DNA from: Desulfobacterales bacterium | GTDB taxonomy: Bacteria; Desulfobacterota; Desulfobacteria; Desulfobacterales; UBA11574 | DNA: 16,527 nucleotides | Direction of reading: 5' to 3' | Assembly: GCA_012974475.1 (NCBI GenBank) | Contig: JAAXQD010000022.1 | Coordinates: 1-16,527 of the forward strand | Part shown: positions 7,191 through 14,562 of the stretch, in pieces | Numbering within the stretch: position 1 is the stretch's first letter | Layout of the letters: the number at the start of each line of letters is the position of its first letter | Notes under the pieces: generated by a model | Databases searched by the model: none | What the model was told of the DNA's origin: nothing | What the model saw: only the letters and a program-made list of their open reading frames with translations | Program-made: the position numbers and the translations under genes

Positions 7191-10163
7191 ATGTCCATAA
7201 TCAGAAAACTGGTCTTTGTTTTAATGATGTGTATGCCTGTTACCAGCTGGAGTGCGAATCTACACTACGCACTCGATGTTCATATAAATCCTGTTGAACG
7301 AAAAATAACGGGGACCGGACACCTTAAAGCAGATACCCGTATGAACATCGGTCTGTCCGTTCGGAACCTCCGGGAATTGAAGATTGACGGCAACGACGTC
7401 CCCCGTACCCCTTATGAAAACATCCAGCTGACCCTGAAAAGCGGCCAAGAAATAACGATCAGCTATGAAGCCGGGTTCCCTGAAAAGGGACTTAATTTTA
7501 TCGATGAAAACCATGTATTTTTAATCGACAACTGGTATCCCCACCCGGATGATCTTGTTGAGTACGCCCTCACCGTGACCCTACCGGAAAATTTTATTGC
7601 CACCTCGGAATCTGAATCGGTGACCGTGCAAAAACATGGCAAAACAGAAACATTTGTTTTTCAGTTTAATTATCCCCTGGACGGTTTGCATCTGGCGGCT
7701 TCCACCCGCTATATTTTAAAAACAGACCGCTACAACGATATCGTTCTTGAAGCTTATTTCTTCGAAGAAGATGCGCACCTTGCAGATGCTTATATCGCCC
7801 GTACAAAAAAATATCTGGCAATGTACGAAGAGTTGCTCACCCCTTACCCATACAAACGTTTTGCAATTGTTGAAAATATTTTACCCACAGGCAATTCCAT
7901 GCCCACTTTTACCCTTCTGGGCAGCCAGGTGGTAAATTTGCCGTTCATCGTCCAAACCTCTCTGGGACACGAGATTCTGCACCAATGGTTTGGCAATTCC
8001 GTTTACATCGATTTTGTGTCCGGCAATTGGGCAGAAGGAATCACAACCTATCTGGCGGACCACCAATACGCTGCCCTGGAGAGCAAAGACACCGCCTATC
8101 GGAAAAAAATCCTTGTGGATTACAACGCTTATGTCAATGCAGACAATGCCATACCGTTGAACGGTTTTAAAAGCGGCAGCAATAAAGCCCAAAGCGTCAT
8201 CGGGTATGGTAAAGCTGCCATGATCTTTCATATGCTGCGAAAACGGTATGGTGATCGATCATTTTTTTCAGCCTTGCAGGAGTTCATCCGGCAGAATCGT
8301 TTTCGCAACGCCTCCTGGCATGATATCCAGCACGCATTTGAAAAAGTGACCGGAGAAGAACTTTACACATACTTTGGGGACTGGCTCACCCGAAAAAATA
8401 TTCCACGGCTCGGTGTGGAAAATGCACAATTGTATGTGGCCCAGGGAAAACTTCAGCTGAACTTCGACCTGTTGCAACAAGATGAATCTTATCCGCTGCG
8501 CATCCCCATCACTTTATATACGAACAGCGGCAAAAGTATGCGCACAGTCGATGTAAAAACGTCCAAAGAAAAAATCAGCCTTACTCTGGAGGAATCGCCC
8601 AATACCGCTGTCATTGATGAGAACTACGCACTCATGCGGCAATTGACCCCTGAAGAAATCCCGCCGGTTCTGGCCGGGATAATGGGCAAAAAAAACCTGA
8701 CGGCGGTTATTTCATCCTTGCAGCGCTCGACATACCAGCCGCTTATTGATGCGCTGGGGGTTGAAAATATAACCTATGTTACACCGGAAAAATTTTCATT
8801 CGTCCAGATGAAAGAAAATTCGATGCTGTTTGCAGGCTACGACAATTCTCTTGTGGATATGCTGTTTGGCAAACAGATTGTCCCGGAAGATGGAATTCGT
8901 CTCAAAATTTACAAAAATCCGTACAATGCATCTGAACGCATTGCACTGTTACACGCAAAAAACAAAACAGAAGCTCAGGCGATTCAGCGCAAAATACCGC
9001 ACTACGGTAAATACACCGAGCTGGCCTTCGATGAGGGCCGAAACACCTTCAAGACCATTGCCAAAACAGATAACGGCATTCTGGTGTTGTCCCATCCGGC
9101 AACCAGAGTCGTAACACCCGATTCACTGGCCACTGTTGACGATATCATTCCCCGGCTCACAACCGCCCGCGTTATTTACGTTGGAGAGCAGCACGACCGG
9201 TTTGCCCACCATATCAATCAGCTGCAGATCATTAAAAAGATGCACGAGGCCGGATATAACCTCGCTGTGGGTATGGAAATGTTTCAAAAGCCTTTTCAGC
9301 AGGTCGTGAATGAATACCTGGCCGGGCAGATTGACGAGCACAAGTTTTTACAAAAATCGGAATATTTCAGCAGATGGGGGTACGATTACAATCTGTATAA
9401 ACCGATCATCGATTATCTTAAACAACAAACCATCCCGCTCATAGCGCTCAACATTCAGGGTGATATCAGCCGTAAAGTTGCACGGGAAGGCCTTTTCAGC
9501 CTGCCTGACGACCAAAAGAAACAGCTGCCTTCTGCGATGGATTTTTCAAATGAACAGTATCGGAAGGATTTGAACACCGTATTTACATTACACACTCAAC
9601 AAAAGGACCTAAAAGATTTTAATTATTTTTTCCAGGCGCAAACGCTGTGGGACGAAGGCATGGCGGAATCTGCCCAAAAGTTTCTGGCAAACAACCCGGA
9701 AAGCAAGCTGGTGATTCTAGCGGGCAACGGCCATGTCAGGCATAAATACGGAATCCCCGGTCGCTTGTATCGGCGTAACCATGAGCCGTTTAAAGTTGTT
9801 GTGCAGGATGAAGAAATTGAAGACAGTATTGCAGATTATATGCTTTTAACCACAGATCTAAAAGGGGAGGAATCACCCAAACTGGGGGTCATGGTTGAAG
9901 AAATAGATCAGGGCCTTGAAGTCAAGGGTGTCAGCCATAATGGCCCCGCAAAAAAAGCAGGGTTGAAGGAAGGGGATGTCATTAAGGCCCTTGGAGGGCA
10001 GGCGATAACATCGTTGGCGGACTTGAAACTCCAGCTGTTTTACAGCAAAATTGGAAGCATCGTTAAAGTTCAGATCAATCGGAATGGTACGTCGTTGGAT
10101 AAAGAGATGGAAATGCTCCATTTTGGAAATTTTTCCCAACAGCACGGAAAAACCGACCGGTAA
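7191..10163 (+). CDS. exported M1-type peptidase / ChaN-like haem-binding / PDZ fusion protein
   Basis: A 990-residue exported protein. Residues 1-22 are a signal peptide (hydrophobic LVFVLMMCMPVTSWSA). Residues 23 to about 440 resemble an M1-family metallopeptidase: zinc motif His260-Glu261-x-x-His264 in HEILHQWFGN, and a third ligand Glu282 in GNWAEG. The spacing of 17 residues to that Glu is one shorter than the usual 18. Residues about 650-860 are a ChaN-type domain (Cofac_haem_bdg) with GEQHD at 665-669 and GNGHVRHKYGIPGRL near 844; ChaN homologues bind haem and sit in haem/iron-uptake loci. A PDZ domain (about 897-980, KLGVMVEEIDQGLEV, AGLKEGDVIKALGG) closes the protein. Start ATG 7191 has GGGGA 8 nt upstream; a GTG at 7176 lies within that site. 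It may liberate and bind haem or process a cell-envelope substrate (inference). Confidence 0.87.
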   Translation: MSIIRKLVFVLMMCMPVTSWSANLHYALDVHINPVERKITGTGHLKADTRMNIGLSVRNLRELKIDGNDVPRTPYENIQLTLKSGQEITISYEAGFPEKGLNFIDENHVFLIDNWYPHPDDLVEYALTVTLPENFIATSESESVTVQKHGKTETFVFQFNYPLDGLHLAASTRYILKTDRYNDIVLEAYFFEEDAHLADAYIARTKKYLAMYEELLTPYPYKRFAIVENILPTGNSMPTFTLLGSQVVNLPFIVQTSLGHEILHQWFGNSVYIDFVSGNWAEGITTYLADHQYAALESKDTAYRKKILVDYNAYVNADNAIPLNGFKSGSNKAQSVIGYGKAAMIFHMLRKRYGDRSFFSALQEFIRQNRFRNASWHDIQHAFEKVTGEELYTYFGDWLTRKNIPRLGVENAQLYVAQGKLQLNFDLLQQDESYPLRIPITLYTNSGKSMRTVDVKTSKEKISLTLEESPNTAVIDENYALMRQLTPEEIPPVLAGIMGKKNLTAVISSLQRSTYQPLIDALGVENITYVTPEKFSFVQMKENSMLFAGYDNSLVDMLFGKQIVPEDGIRLKIYKNPYNASERIALLHAKNKTEAQAIQRKIPHYGKYTELAFDEGRNTFKTIAKTDNGILVLSHPATRVVTPDSLATVDDIIPRLTTARVIYVGEQHDRFAHHINQLQIIKKMHEAGYNLAVGMEMFQKPFQQVVNEYLAGQIDEHKFLQKSEYFSRWGYDYNLYKPIIDYLKQQTIPLIALNIQGDISRKVAREGLFSLPDDQKKQLPSAMDFSNEQYRKDLNTVFTLHTQQKDLKDFNYFFQAQTLWDEGMAESAQKFLANNPESKLVILAGNGHVRHKYGIPGRLYRRNHEPFKVVVQDEEIEDSIADYMLLTTDLKGEESPKLGVMVEEIDQGLEVKGVSHNGPAKKAGLKEGDVIKALGGQAITSLADLKLQLFYSKIGSIVKVQINRNGTSLDKEMEMLHFGNFSQQHGKTDR

Positions 10164-10194
10164 AAAACGGGTCCATTTTGATGTATGGCTCGGA

Positions 10195-10569
10195 CTATAA
10201 TAACGATTTCAATATGTCACAAGATCGGCAAAACTTCATTTTTTCTTCCCACTTCTTCTGAACGGTTCCGTCACAAATCGTTCCACTGATAAACCAGCAA
10301 AGATCTCCGGCTTTAAACTCCCAGGCCGGGCACTGTATTTTTTTTTCAGAAGGACAATTTTTTACCACCCAGCACGGGTTTCTGTCTTTGATATTTTCCT
10401 GTAATCTTGATACCAGGAAAAATACCTGCCGTTCCACATAGGACGGTACAGAGCGCCATCCCTGTTCGTAGCTGTGTACGGCCTTAAGGGACACGCCGAG
10501 CAGCTGGGCCATCTGACGCTGAGTTTTCCCCAGTCTCTTTCTAAAACGCCTAATTTCTTTCCTGTCCAT
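10195..10569 (-). CDS. Cro/C1-type helix-turn-helix protein with cysteine-rich two-CW-like tail
   Basis: A 124-residue putative transcription regulator. Residues about 5-56 form an XRE-type helix-turn-helix (KRLGKTQRQMAQLLGVSLKAVHSYEQGWRSVP). The C-terminal half carries seven cysteines at 66, 72, 80, 91, 99, 114 and 117, including two Cys-Trp pairs (PCWVVKNC and LCWFISGTIC) and a closing CRSC. This is the pattern of the so-called two-CW domain found in anaerobic Deltaproteobacteria. The cysteines could hold zinc or an Fe-S cluster and make DNA binding responsive to redox or metal (inference). Two copies of the TRCYACNATGTARYA dyad lie in its upstream region, one inside its likely promoter. 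It is therefore the only candidate in the window for the protein that reads the dyad. Confidence 0.85.
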   Translation of the reverse strand: MDRKEIRRFRKRLGKTQRQMAQLLGVSLKAVHSYEQGWRSVPSYVERQVFFLVSRLQENIKDRNPCWVVKNCPSEKKIQCPAWEFKAGDLCWFISGTICDGTVQKKWEEKMKFCRSCDILKSLL

Positions 10570-10638
10570 GTTAAATCCCCGCCAACATGCTGTAAAAATA
10601 TGGTAAAGACCTCAAACGACGATCCGTTTTGACAATTA

Positions 10639-10668
10639 TTAGTATTACTTTGTGGTATTTAGTGTCAA
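10639..10668 (-). promoter_or_regulatory. promoter D with 15-bp dyad, facing the HTH gene
   Basis: On the minus strand, TTGACA (10668-10663) is followed by the dyad TACCACAAAGTAATA (10657-10643). A poor -10 such as TACTAA (10644-10639) comes 18 bp after the -35. The register of dyad to -35 differs by one base from promoters A, B and C. About 70 nt separate it from the gene start. Confidence 0.5.
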
Positions 10669-10731
10669 GTCATTTCTGAATGTCAAGCACCATCAAAAAT
10701 TTATTTTCGAGTAATCTTGTCAAGAGAAAAG

Positions 10732-10746
10732 TGCTACATGGTGGTG
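10732..10746 (-). promoter_or_regulatory. isolated copy E of the 15-bp dyad
   Basis: CACCACCATGTAGCA on the minus strand matches the shared dyad at 14 of the 15 consensus positions. It lies 26 bp beyond the 3' end of the ABC operon and about 75 bp upstream of promoter D, centre to centre about 89 bp. No -35 stands at the register seen in the other copies. It may be an auxiliary site for looping or cooperative binding at the HTH gene. Confidence 0.4.
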
Positions 10747-10771
10747 TTTATGGGACGTTTTCAAATGGCGT

Positions 10772-11467
10772 CTAAGCATTGGCGTATTTTTTAGAATAAT
10801 ACCCCACCAGCTTACCGTCGGAAACCTTTATAATCCTCTGGGCATACCCCGCGCAATCAGGACTGTGTGTCACCATGATGACGGTCATGCCCCCTTGGTT
10901 GAGCCGACCGAACAATTCCATGATTCCCCGAGTGGTTTTGGTGTCCAAATTACCCGTCGGTTCATCTGCTAACAGAACCGGTGGTTCGTTAACGATGGAC
11001 CGCGCAATGGCGACACGTTCTTTTTCTCCACCTGAAATCTGACTCGGAAGGCGATGGGCTTTCCCCGACAGCCCCACCTGATTCATCGCTTCTTCGGCCA
11101 TCTCTCGCTTTTTCTTTTTCCCGGCCTTTATAATTGCCAGCGGCAGCATAATATTCTCGATGACAGTCAGGTAGGACACGAGATGAAAGCTCTGGAATAC
11201 AAACCCTAGAAATTCTCTGCGAAAATCCGCCCTTTGCTCCTGACCCAAGCTGTAGATGTCAATATCAGCAACCAGTAAACTTCCGGACGTAGGCGCGTTC
11301 ATGGCACCCAGCATTCCGAGAATCGTCGATTTTCCGGCACCGGATTCACCCATTATTCCAACAAACTCGCCTTCCTTGATTTTAAAACTAATGCCGTCTA
11401 CCGCTGAAACAGCTGTTTCACCTTCACCATATTTTTTTACCAGGTTATCAGCAACTATGTAGCTCAT
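10772..11467 (-). CDS. ABC transporter ATP-binding protein (FtsE/LolD/MacB type)
   Basis: A 231-residue ATPase, last gene of a three-gene operon. Walker A GESGAGKST (residues 40-48), Q-loop Gln92 (FVFQSFHLV), signature ISGGEKERVAIA (144-155), Walker B LLADEP (165-170), D-loop and switch His201 (VTHS) are all present. The sequence belongs to the short ATPases that partner FtsX/MacB-type permeases, which usually work mechanically across the envelope instead of moving a solute through the membrane. The nearest gene context I know is Cj1663 of the Campylobacter iron-associated Cj1658-Cj1665 cluster. A GAGG ribosome site lies 6 nt before the ATG, and 40 nt separate it from the permease gene upstream. 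Confidence 0.9.
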   Translation of the reverse strand: MSYIVADNLVKKYGEGETAVSAVDGISFKIKEGEFVGIMGESGAGKSTILGMLGAMNAPTSGSLLVADIDIYSLGQEQRADFRREFLGFVFQSFHLVSYLTVIENIMLPLAIIKAGKKKKREMAEEAMNQVGLSGKAHRLPSQISGGEKERVAIARSIVNEPPVLLADEPTGNLDTKTTRGIMELFGRLNQGGMTVIMVTHSPDCAGYAQRIIKVSDGKLVGYYSKKYANA

Positions 11468-11507
11468 CTATTACCTCGCTAAAAAATGCTCGTTCTTCTT
11501 ATATGTT

Positions 11508-12665
11508 CTATAACGACCTCAATGCCTCGTTCGGATCAAGCCTGGAAGCCATAACCGCCGGATATGCACTGGATATCAAACCTACAATCAGAGCAGTAAC
11601 AACAGCGCCGACGGCCAGTTCGATGCTAAAGGGGATATGGCCGGAATGATTTTCGCTAAAAACTTTTAGGGCTGCTTTCGCCACCCCAAAACCCGCAAAA
11701 TAACCGATGATTCCAGCCAAACCTGACACTATAGCAGCCTCCATGAAGACAATGCCCATAATGTGGCGTTTGCGGAAACCGATGGCTCGAAAAATACCGA
11801 TCTCGTCGGTGCGCTCCCTCACGCTCCCCATCATCGTCACCAGCACAACAAGGCTGCCAATCAAAAGGATAACTCCGGAAATTCCGAAGGAAAATTTTTT
11901 AAACTGAGCCAAGGTCTCCATACGGCTCTTGACCACCTGCTGAATGGCCATCACTTTGGCACCGGGCAATACATCGGAGATCTGTTTTACCATGGCATCA
12001 ATGGGACAATCTTTACAAAGCGCAGCCACTTCGGCCATGGAAATCCGCCCGTTTTTATTGAAAATCGATTGGGCCGTCACCAAGCGGGTAAATATCAGTT
12101 GATCGTCCTGGGAGCCTGTGGACTGGAGCACACCGGAAACCACCAATTTTTTATTTCTTATGGCGATGCGATCCCCAATTCCTAAATTGAGTATCCGTGC
12201 GGATTCCGCACCCAGTATAACCCCGTTTTCTTCGGGTACGGTACCTTTCAGGTGCCACCAGGGCTTCAATATTCGGGCGGCCTTAAAATCCACACCGGCC
12301 ATGAGAGCTTTATGGGTGCCGACATGGACCACCCCAAGGACCAACGGGCCCAAGGCAGCGATATTTTTAGAGTTTTTTATTGTACTCACCCGGGTCAATT
12401 CCTGTTCCTGAATTTCTTGCATCTCAAAGGAAACGCCGCCGAGGGTCAGCCCTCCGTAGGACAGCGCAAGGTTTTCGGTTCTGGGGACGATCAGAATATT
12501 GGCACCATATTGTTCGAGCTTATGGTTGATATCGCTGGTCATGGCTTCAACAAAACTAAGGATGCCCACCACCGTGGATACGCCGACAACCAGGCCGGCA
12601 AGTACGAAACCCGCCTTGCCTTTGCGGCGCAAAAGGTTTCTGATGGATATGGTTTTGAGTGTCAT
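11508..12665 (-). CDS. ABC transporter permease (MacB-PCD/FtsX family)
   Basis: A 385-residue inner-membrane permease. An N-terminal helix (about residues 18-40) is followed by a large periplasmic MacB-type domain (41-255) and three C-terminal helices (about 258-281, 305-330, 347-370) of the FtsX domain, ending in ASRLDPNEALRSL. The cytoplasmic loop SVRERTDEIGIFRAIG (281-296) is the classic coupling loop to the ATPase. A Cys217-x-x-Cys220 pair in the periplasmic domain may bind metal or form a disulphide. The gene starts 2 nt after the stop of the DUF2318 gene, so it is translationally linked. Campylobacter has two such permeases (Cj1661, Cj1662); only one is present here, so it may act as a homodimer. 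Confidence 0.88.
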   Translation of the reverse strand: MTLKTISIRNLLRRKGKAGFVLAGLVVGVSTVVGILSFVEAMTSDINHKLEQYGANILIVPRTENLALSYGGLTLGGVSFEMQEIQEQELTRVSTIKNSKNIAALGPLVLGVVHVGTHKALMAGVDFKAARILKPWWHLKGTVPEENGVILGAESARILNLGIGDRIAIRNKKLVVSGVLQSTGSQDDQLIFTRLVTAQSIFNKNGRISMAEVAALCKDCPIDAMVKQISDVLPGAKVMAIQQVVKSRMETLAQFKKFSFGISGVILLIGSLVVLVTMMGSVRERTDEIGIFRAIGFRKRHIMGIVFMEAAIVSGLAGIIGYFAGFGVAKAALKVFSENHSGHIPFSIELAVGAVVTALIVGLISSAYPAVMASRLDPNEALRSL

Positions 12666-12667
12666 GC

Positions 12668-13228
12668 TTAGGCCTTTCCGGAAAAATTGAAATATTGTTT
12701 ACCGTCCAAGATGTCCTTTATTTGGATCATCAACTTGCCGTCTTCGATGGTTCTGTTTAACGGTGCTGGATTACAGCCGCCTTTGACCTCGTTGACCAAA
12801 ATCGAAGCAAATTTACGTCCACAATTTCGGCAAACCATATAGTCACCCTCTTGATAATATCCCTTGCCTGCGGGCCAGCAGACATCGCAGGCATCAAATG
12901 CGGACCGGATGATTCCATCCGAACTTTTGAGAATAAAATACCGTATGACAAATTTACCGTCCGAATGCTCAAAATGATGTGCTTGCCCATCTTCGAAAAG
13001 GCCGGCGGGAAATGTCACGAGGGTACCGTCCGAAGATAACGGGGCGGATGCCACCGACGTCTGGTTGTTGCTGCCTTGCCCAACAAAAAAGACCGCTGCA
13101 CCGACAATAAGGGTCACAGTTGCAATTGCTGCAAACAGCGGCAAACGGCTTTTTTTCCCGGTTCCGAGAACCGCATCTTTTTTAGCTGCAATTTTATCCG
13201 GATTCTTTTTCTTTCCTTTTATAGACAT
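12668..13228 (-). CDS. DUF2318 membrane-anchored Fe-S-type protein
   Basis: A 186-residue protein with a basic cytoplasmic tail (residues 1-29), one membrane helix (about 31-50) and a periplasmic DUF2318 domain. The domain has the paired motifs Cys114-x-x-Cys117 (FDACDVCWPAGKGY) and Cys133-x-x-Cys136 (MVCRNCGRKF), then Cys152 in GGCNPAPL. The motifs are those of the predicted Fe-S membrane proteins of iron-uptake loci such as Cj1660 of Campylobacter. It is the first gene of the operon with the permease and ATPase. An AAAGGAA ribosome site lies 7-8 nt before the ATG. P19 and FTR1, the usual partners in Campylobacter, are not in this window. Its likely role is metal handling or electron delivery at the outer face of the inner membrane (inference). 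Confidence 0.87.
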   Translation of the reverse strand: MSIKGKKKNPDKIAAKKDAVLGTGKKSRLPLFAAIATVTLIVGAAVFFVGQGSNNQTSVASAPLSSDGTLVTFPAGLFEDGQAHHFEHSDGKFVIRYFILKSSDGIIRSAFDACDVCWPAGKGYYQEGDYMVCRNCGRKFASILVNEVKGGCNPAPLNRTIEDGKLMIQIKDILDGKQYFNFSGKA

Positions 13229-13561
13229 GAGAACTGTTCCTTTCTATTGTTTAGATTTTTGTCCGTGTTCAGGGGGTGCGCTCCCCCGTTGAAAAAATAT
13301 TACCTTTAACATTAATGCTTAATGGGATTTTTCCCGATCAGATTCGGCGCAGACAAGGGATTTATCCTTGGGAGATAAAACGCTGGCATTCAATCCAACT
13401 CGGCTCCGCCATCTGCAAGCGACAAAGTTGACGGTTTCGTAAAAAGTCTTTTGTGAGCGACATCGAGCAAAATCAGACTTTTTACGAGTTCATCAAAGTT
13501 GGGTTTATTGAATTACAATTTGCTGAGATATTTCAGACAAAAGCCAACGTTTCGCAACGTA
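13229..13561. other. intergenic region between ABC operon and Cys-rich gene
   Basis: No believable gene. It holds a G5/C5 hairpin (13272-13276, 13283-13287), which would lie in the 5' leader of the DUF2318 transcript. A short GGGA/TCCC stem lies near 13324-13335, and the REP-like palindrome at 13438-13486 is listed separately. The promoter of the DUF2318 operon should be here; TAATAT on the minus strand near 13300 is a possible -10, without a clear -35. Confidence 0.45.
13438..13486. repeat. 12-bp-stem palindromic element (REP-like)
   Basis: CGTAAAAAGTCT (13438-13449) and AGACTTTTTACG (13475-13486) are perfect inverted repeats around a 25-nt loop that can extend by TTTG/CAAA pairing. The flanks carry AAAGTTG in direct orientation on each side. 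I associate the flank sequence GATGAACTCGTAAAAAGTC with dispersed palindromic repeats in Desulfobacterales; this is from memory. It could also stop transcripts converging or running out of the Cys-rich gene. Confidence 0.65.
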
Positions 13562-14029
13562 TCAGATCAGAAGTGATTGTTTCTGAAGATATATGGGGGG
13601 AGGCTGGGATTTTTCCCAAACCGTTTGAACAGAACAATTGGGTTTAACAACATCGTCATCGATATCGGAATCGGAGGAAATCTCCATGGGGCCAACATGA
13701 TTTGGAAAACCGCCGCCGGATGAGACCAACGTATACTCGGGCAATTCTGCAGCCCGCTTCGATTGTAAATCACAGGGAATTCGGGAATCATTGGAGCGGC
13801 AATCCCCCAAGGATTTTATCGGGTTGCCTGTGGTATGGCGCATCCCACCCGGGCTGATTTGATGGCAGCATTTGGCTCCGCAGCCCGTATCAGCGAATAC
13901 ACCACCCGCATATAAACTCACCGTAAAAATCAGGGTCAATGCAACACCCATTGTTTTCATCATGTGCTTTTTGTTTCCAATGGCAATCTTTTTCATGCTA
14001 AAGTCGACATCTCTATTTTTTTTATTCAT
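13562..14029 (-). CDS. exported cysteine-rich protein of unknown function
   Basis: A 155-residue protein I cannot assign. Residues about 25-46 form a signal peptide (MKTMGVALTLIFTVSLYAGGVFA), so the first Met codons are uncertain; Met12, Met24 or Met27 could be the true start. The mature part begins with a Cys50-x3-Cys54-Cys55 cluster (GCGAKCCHQ) and has further cysteines at 77, 86 and 132, histidines at 56, 65 and 111, and an acidic stretch SDSDIDDD. The pattern suggests metal binding in the periplasm (inference). It stands alone, facing away from the hgc genes, with promoter C and its dyad 30-60 nt upstream. The last 25 residues look less conserved in style and may be variable. Confidence 0.6.
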   Translation of the reverse strand: MNKKNRDVDFSMKKIAIGNKKHMMKTMGVALTLIFTVSLYAGGVFADTGCGAKCCHQISPGGMRHTTGNPIKSLGDCRSNDSRIPCDLQSKRAAELPEYTLVSSGGGFPNHVGPMEISSDSDIDDDVVKPNCSVQTVWEKSQPPPIYLQKQSLLI

Positions 14030-14059
14030 GCATCATATTCGGTATGATTATGGAATCGA

Positions 14060-14088
14060 AACATACTACATAGTAGCACACATGTCAA
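14060..14088 (-). promoter_or_regulatory. promoter C with 15-bp dyad, facing Cys-rich gene
   Basis: On the minus strand, TTGACA (14088-14083) and TATGTT (14065-14060) are 17 bp apart. The dyad TGCTACTATGTAGTA (14078-14064) overlaps the spacer and -10 in the same register as promoters A and B. Transcription would start only about 25 nt before the start codon. A TCATA/TATGA inverted repeat (14033-14047) overlaps the leader. Confidence 0.6.
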
Positions 14089-14352
14089 TTAAAAAGATGA
14101 CGTTGGCACATCTATCGATGGCCATGTTTTCTGCCGCGTTTAGGGTTTAAATTCCAGGGTAATATTTCACCTTGTTTTAATTAATATTTCATGTTAACCG
14201 ATTCATTTGTTTCTATTTATTTCATGGGTGCGGGGTGTTTTTCAAACCGCTCCATGGCCCATGTTTTTCCAAGCCGTTTAATCAAGCCGAAAGCGGATAA
14301 AACGCGTCTGTTATGGACCCAAGGAAAGAGCAGATTCCAAAAGAGGAGAACA
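14089..14352. other. gene-free stretch upstream of the hgc group
   Basis: A frame is open from 14191, but its translation has no coding character and no ribosome site. I see nothing else here apart from AT-rich sequence next to promoter C. It may contain remnants of a decayed gene. Confidence 0.4.
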
Positions 14353-14505
14353 ATGAGGGCCGCGGCAAAAGATACTCGATTGCATACCCTTTGGCATCAT
14401 ATTCCCATTCATGAAGCAATGAAAATTTTCAGAGAAGTGGACCAAGAAGAACAAAAAAATATTGGGCACAACGGTTACAAAGACTTTTTGTTTCCATTGG
14501 GTTGA
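14353..14505 (+). CDS. possible 50-residue hypothetical protein
   Basis: A short frame with a strong ribosome site (AGAGGAG, about 4 nt before the ATG). The product (begins MRAAAKDTRLHTLWHHIPIH and ends KDFLFPLG) is hydrophilic, has no membrane helix and no cysteine, and matches no family I recognise. It runs in the same direction as the HMA gene, which starts 57 nt later. It could be a real small protein, a leader peptide, or the tail of a broken gene. A second frame from 14313 overlaps it and has no ribosome site. Confidence 0.3.
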   Translation: MRAAAKDTRLHTLWHHIPIHEAMKIFREVDQEEQKNIGHNGYKDFLFPLG

Positions 14506-14506
14506 T

Positions 14507-14536
14507 TTGCCCGCAATTTGGCCTTACTTATATAAG
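14507..14536 (+). promoter_or_regulatory. candidate promoter of the HMA-hgcA group
   Basis: TTGCCC (14507-14512) and TATAAG (14531-14536) are 18 bp apart. The perfect 10-bp palindrome CTTATATAAG (14527-14536) overlaps the -10 and may be an operator. Transcription would begin about 20 nt before the HMA gene, so HMA and hgcA would be co-transcribed. Confidence 0.45.
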
Positions 14537-14562
14537 ATAACACCATAAGGAGACCTCACAAA

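Noticed and set aside
14191..14352. Upstream part of the frame that opens at 14191
   Set aside because: No ribosome site and non-coding-like composition; only the part from 14353 has a ribosome site.
14412..14414. Second possible selenocysteine TGA in the frame opening at 14313
   Set aside because: No ribosome site for that frame, no Cys context, no SECIS-like hairpin after the TGA, and the read-through peptide matches nothing.
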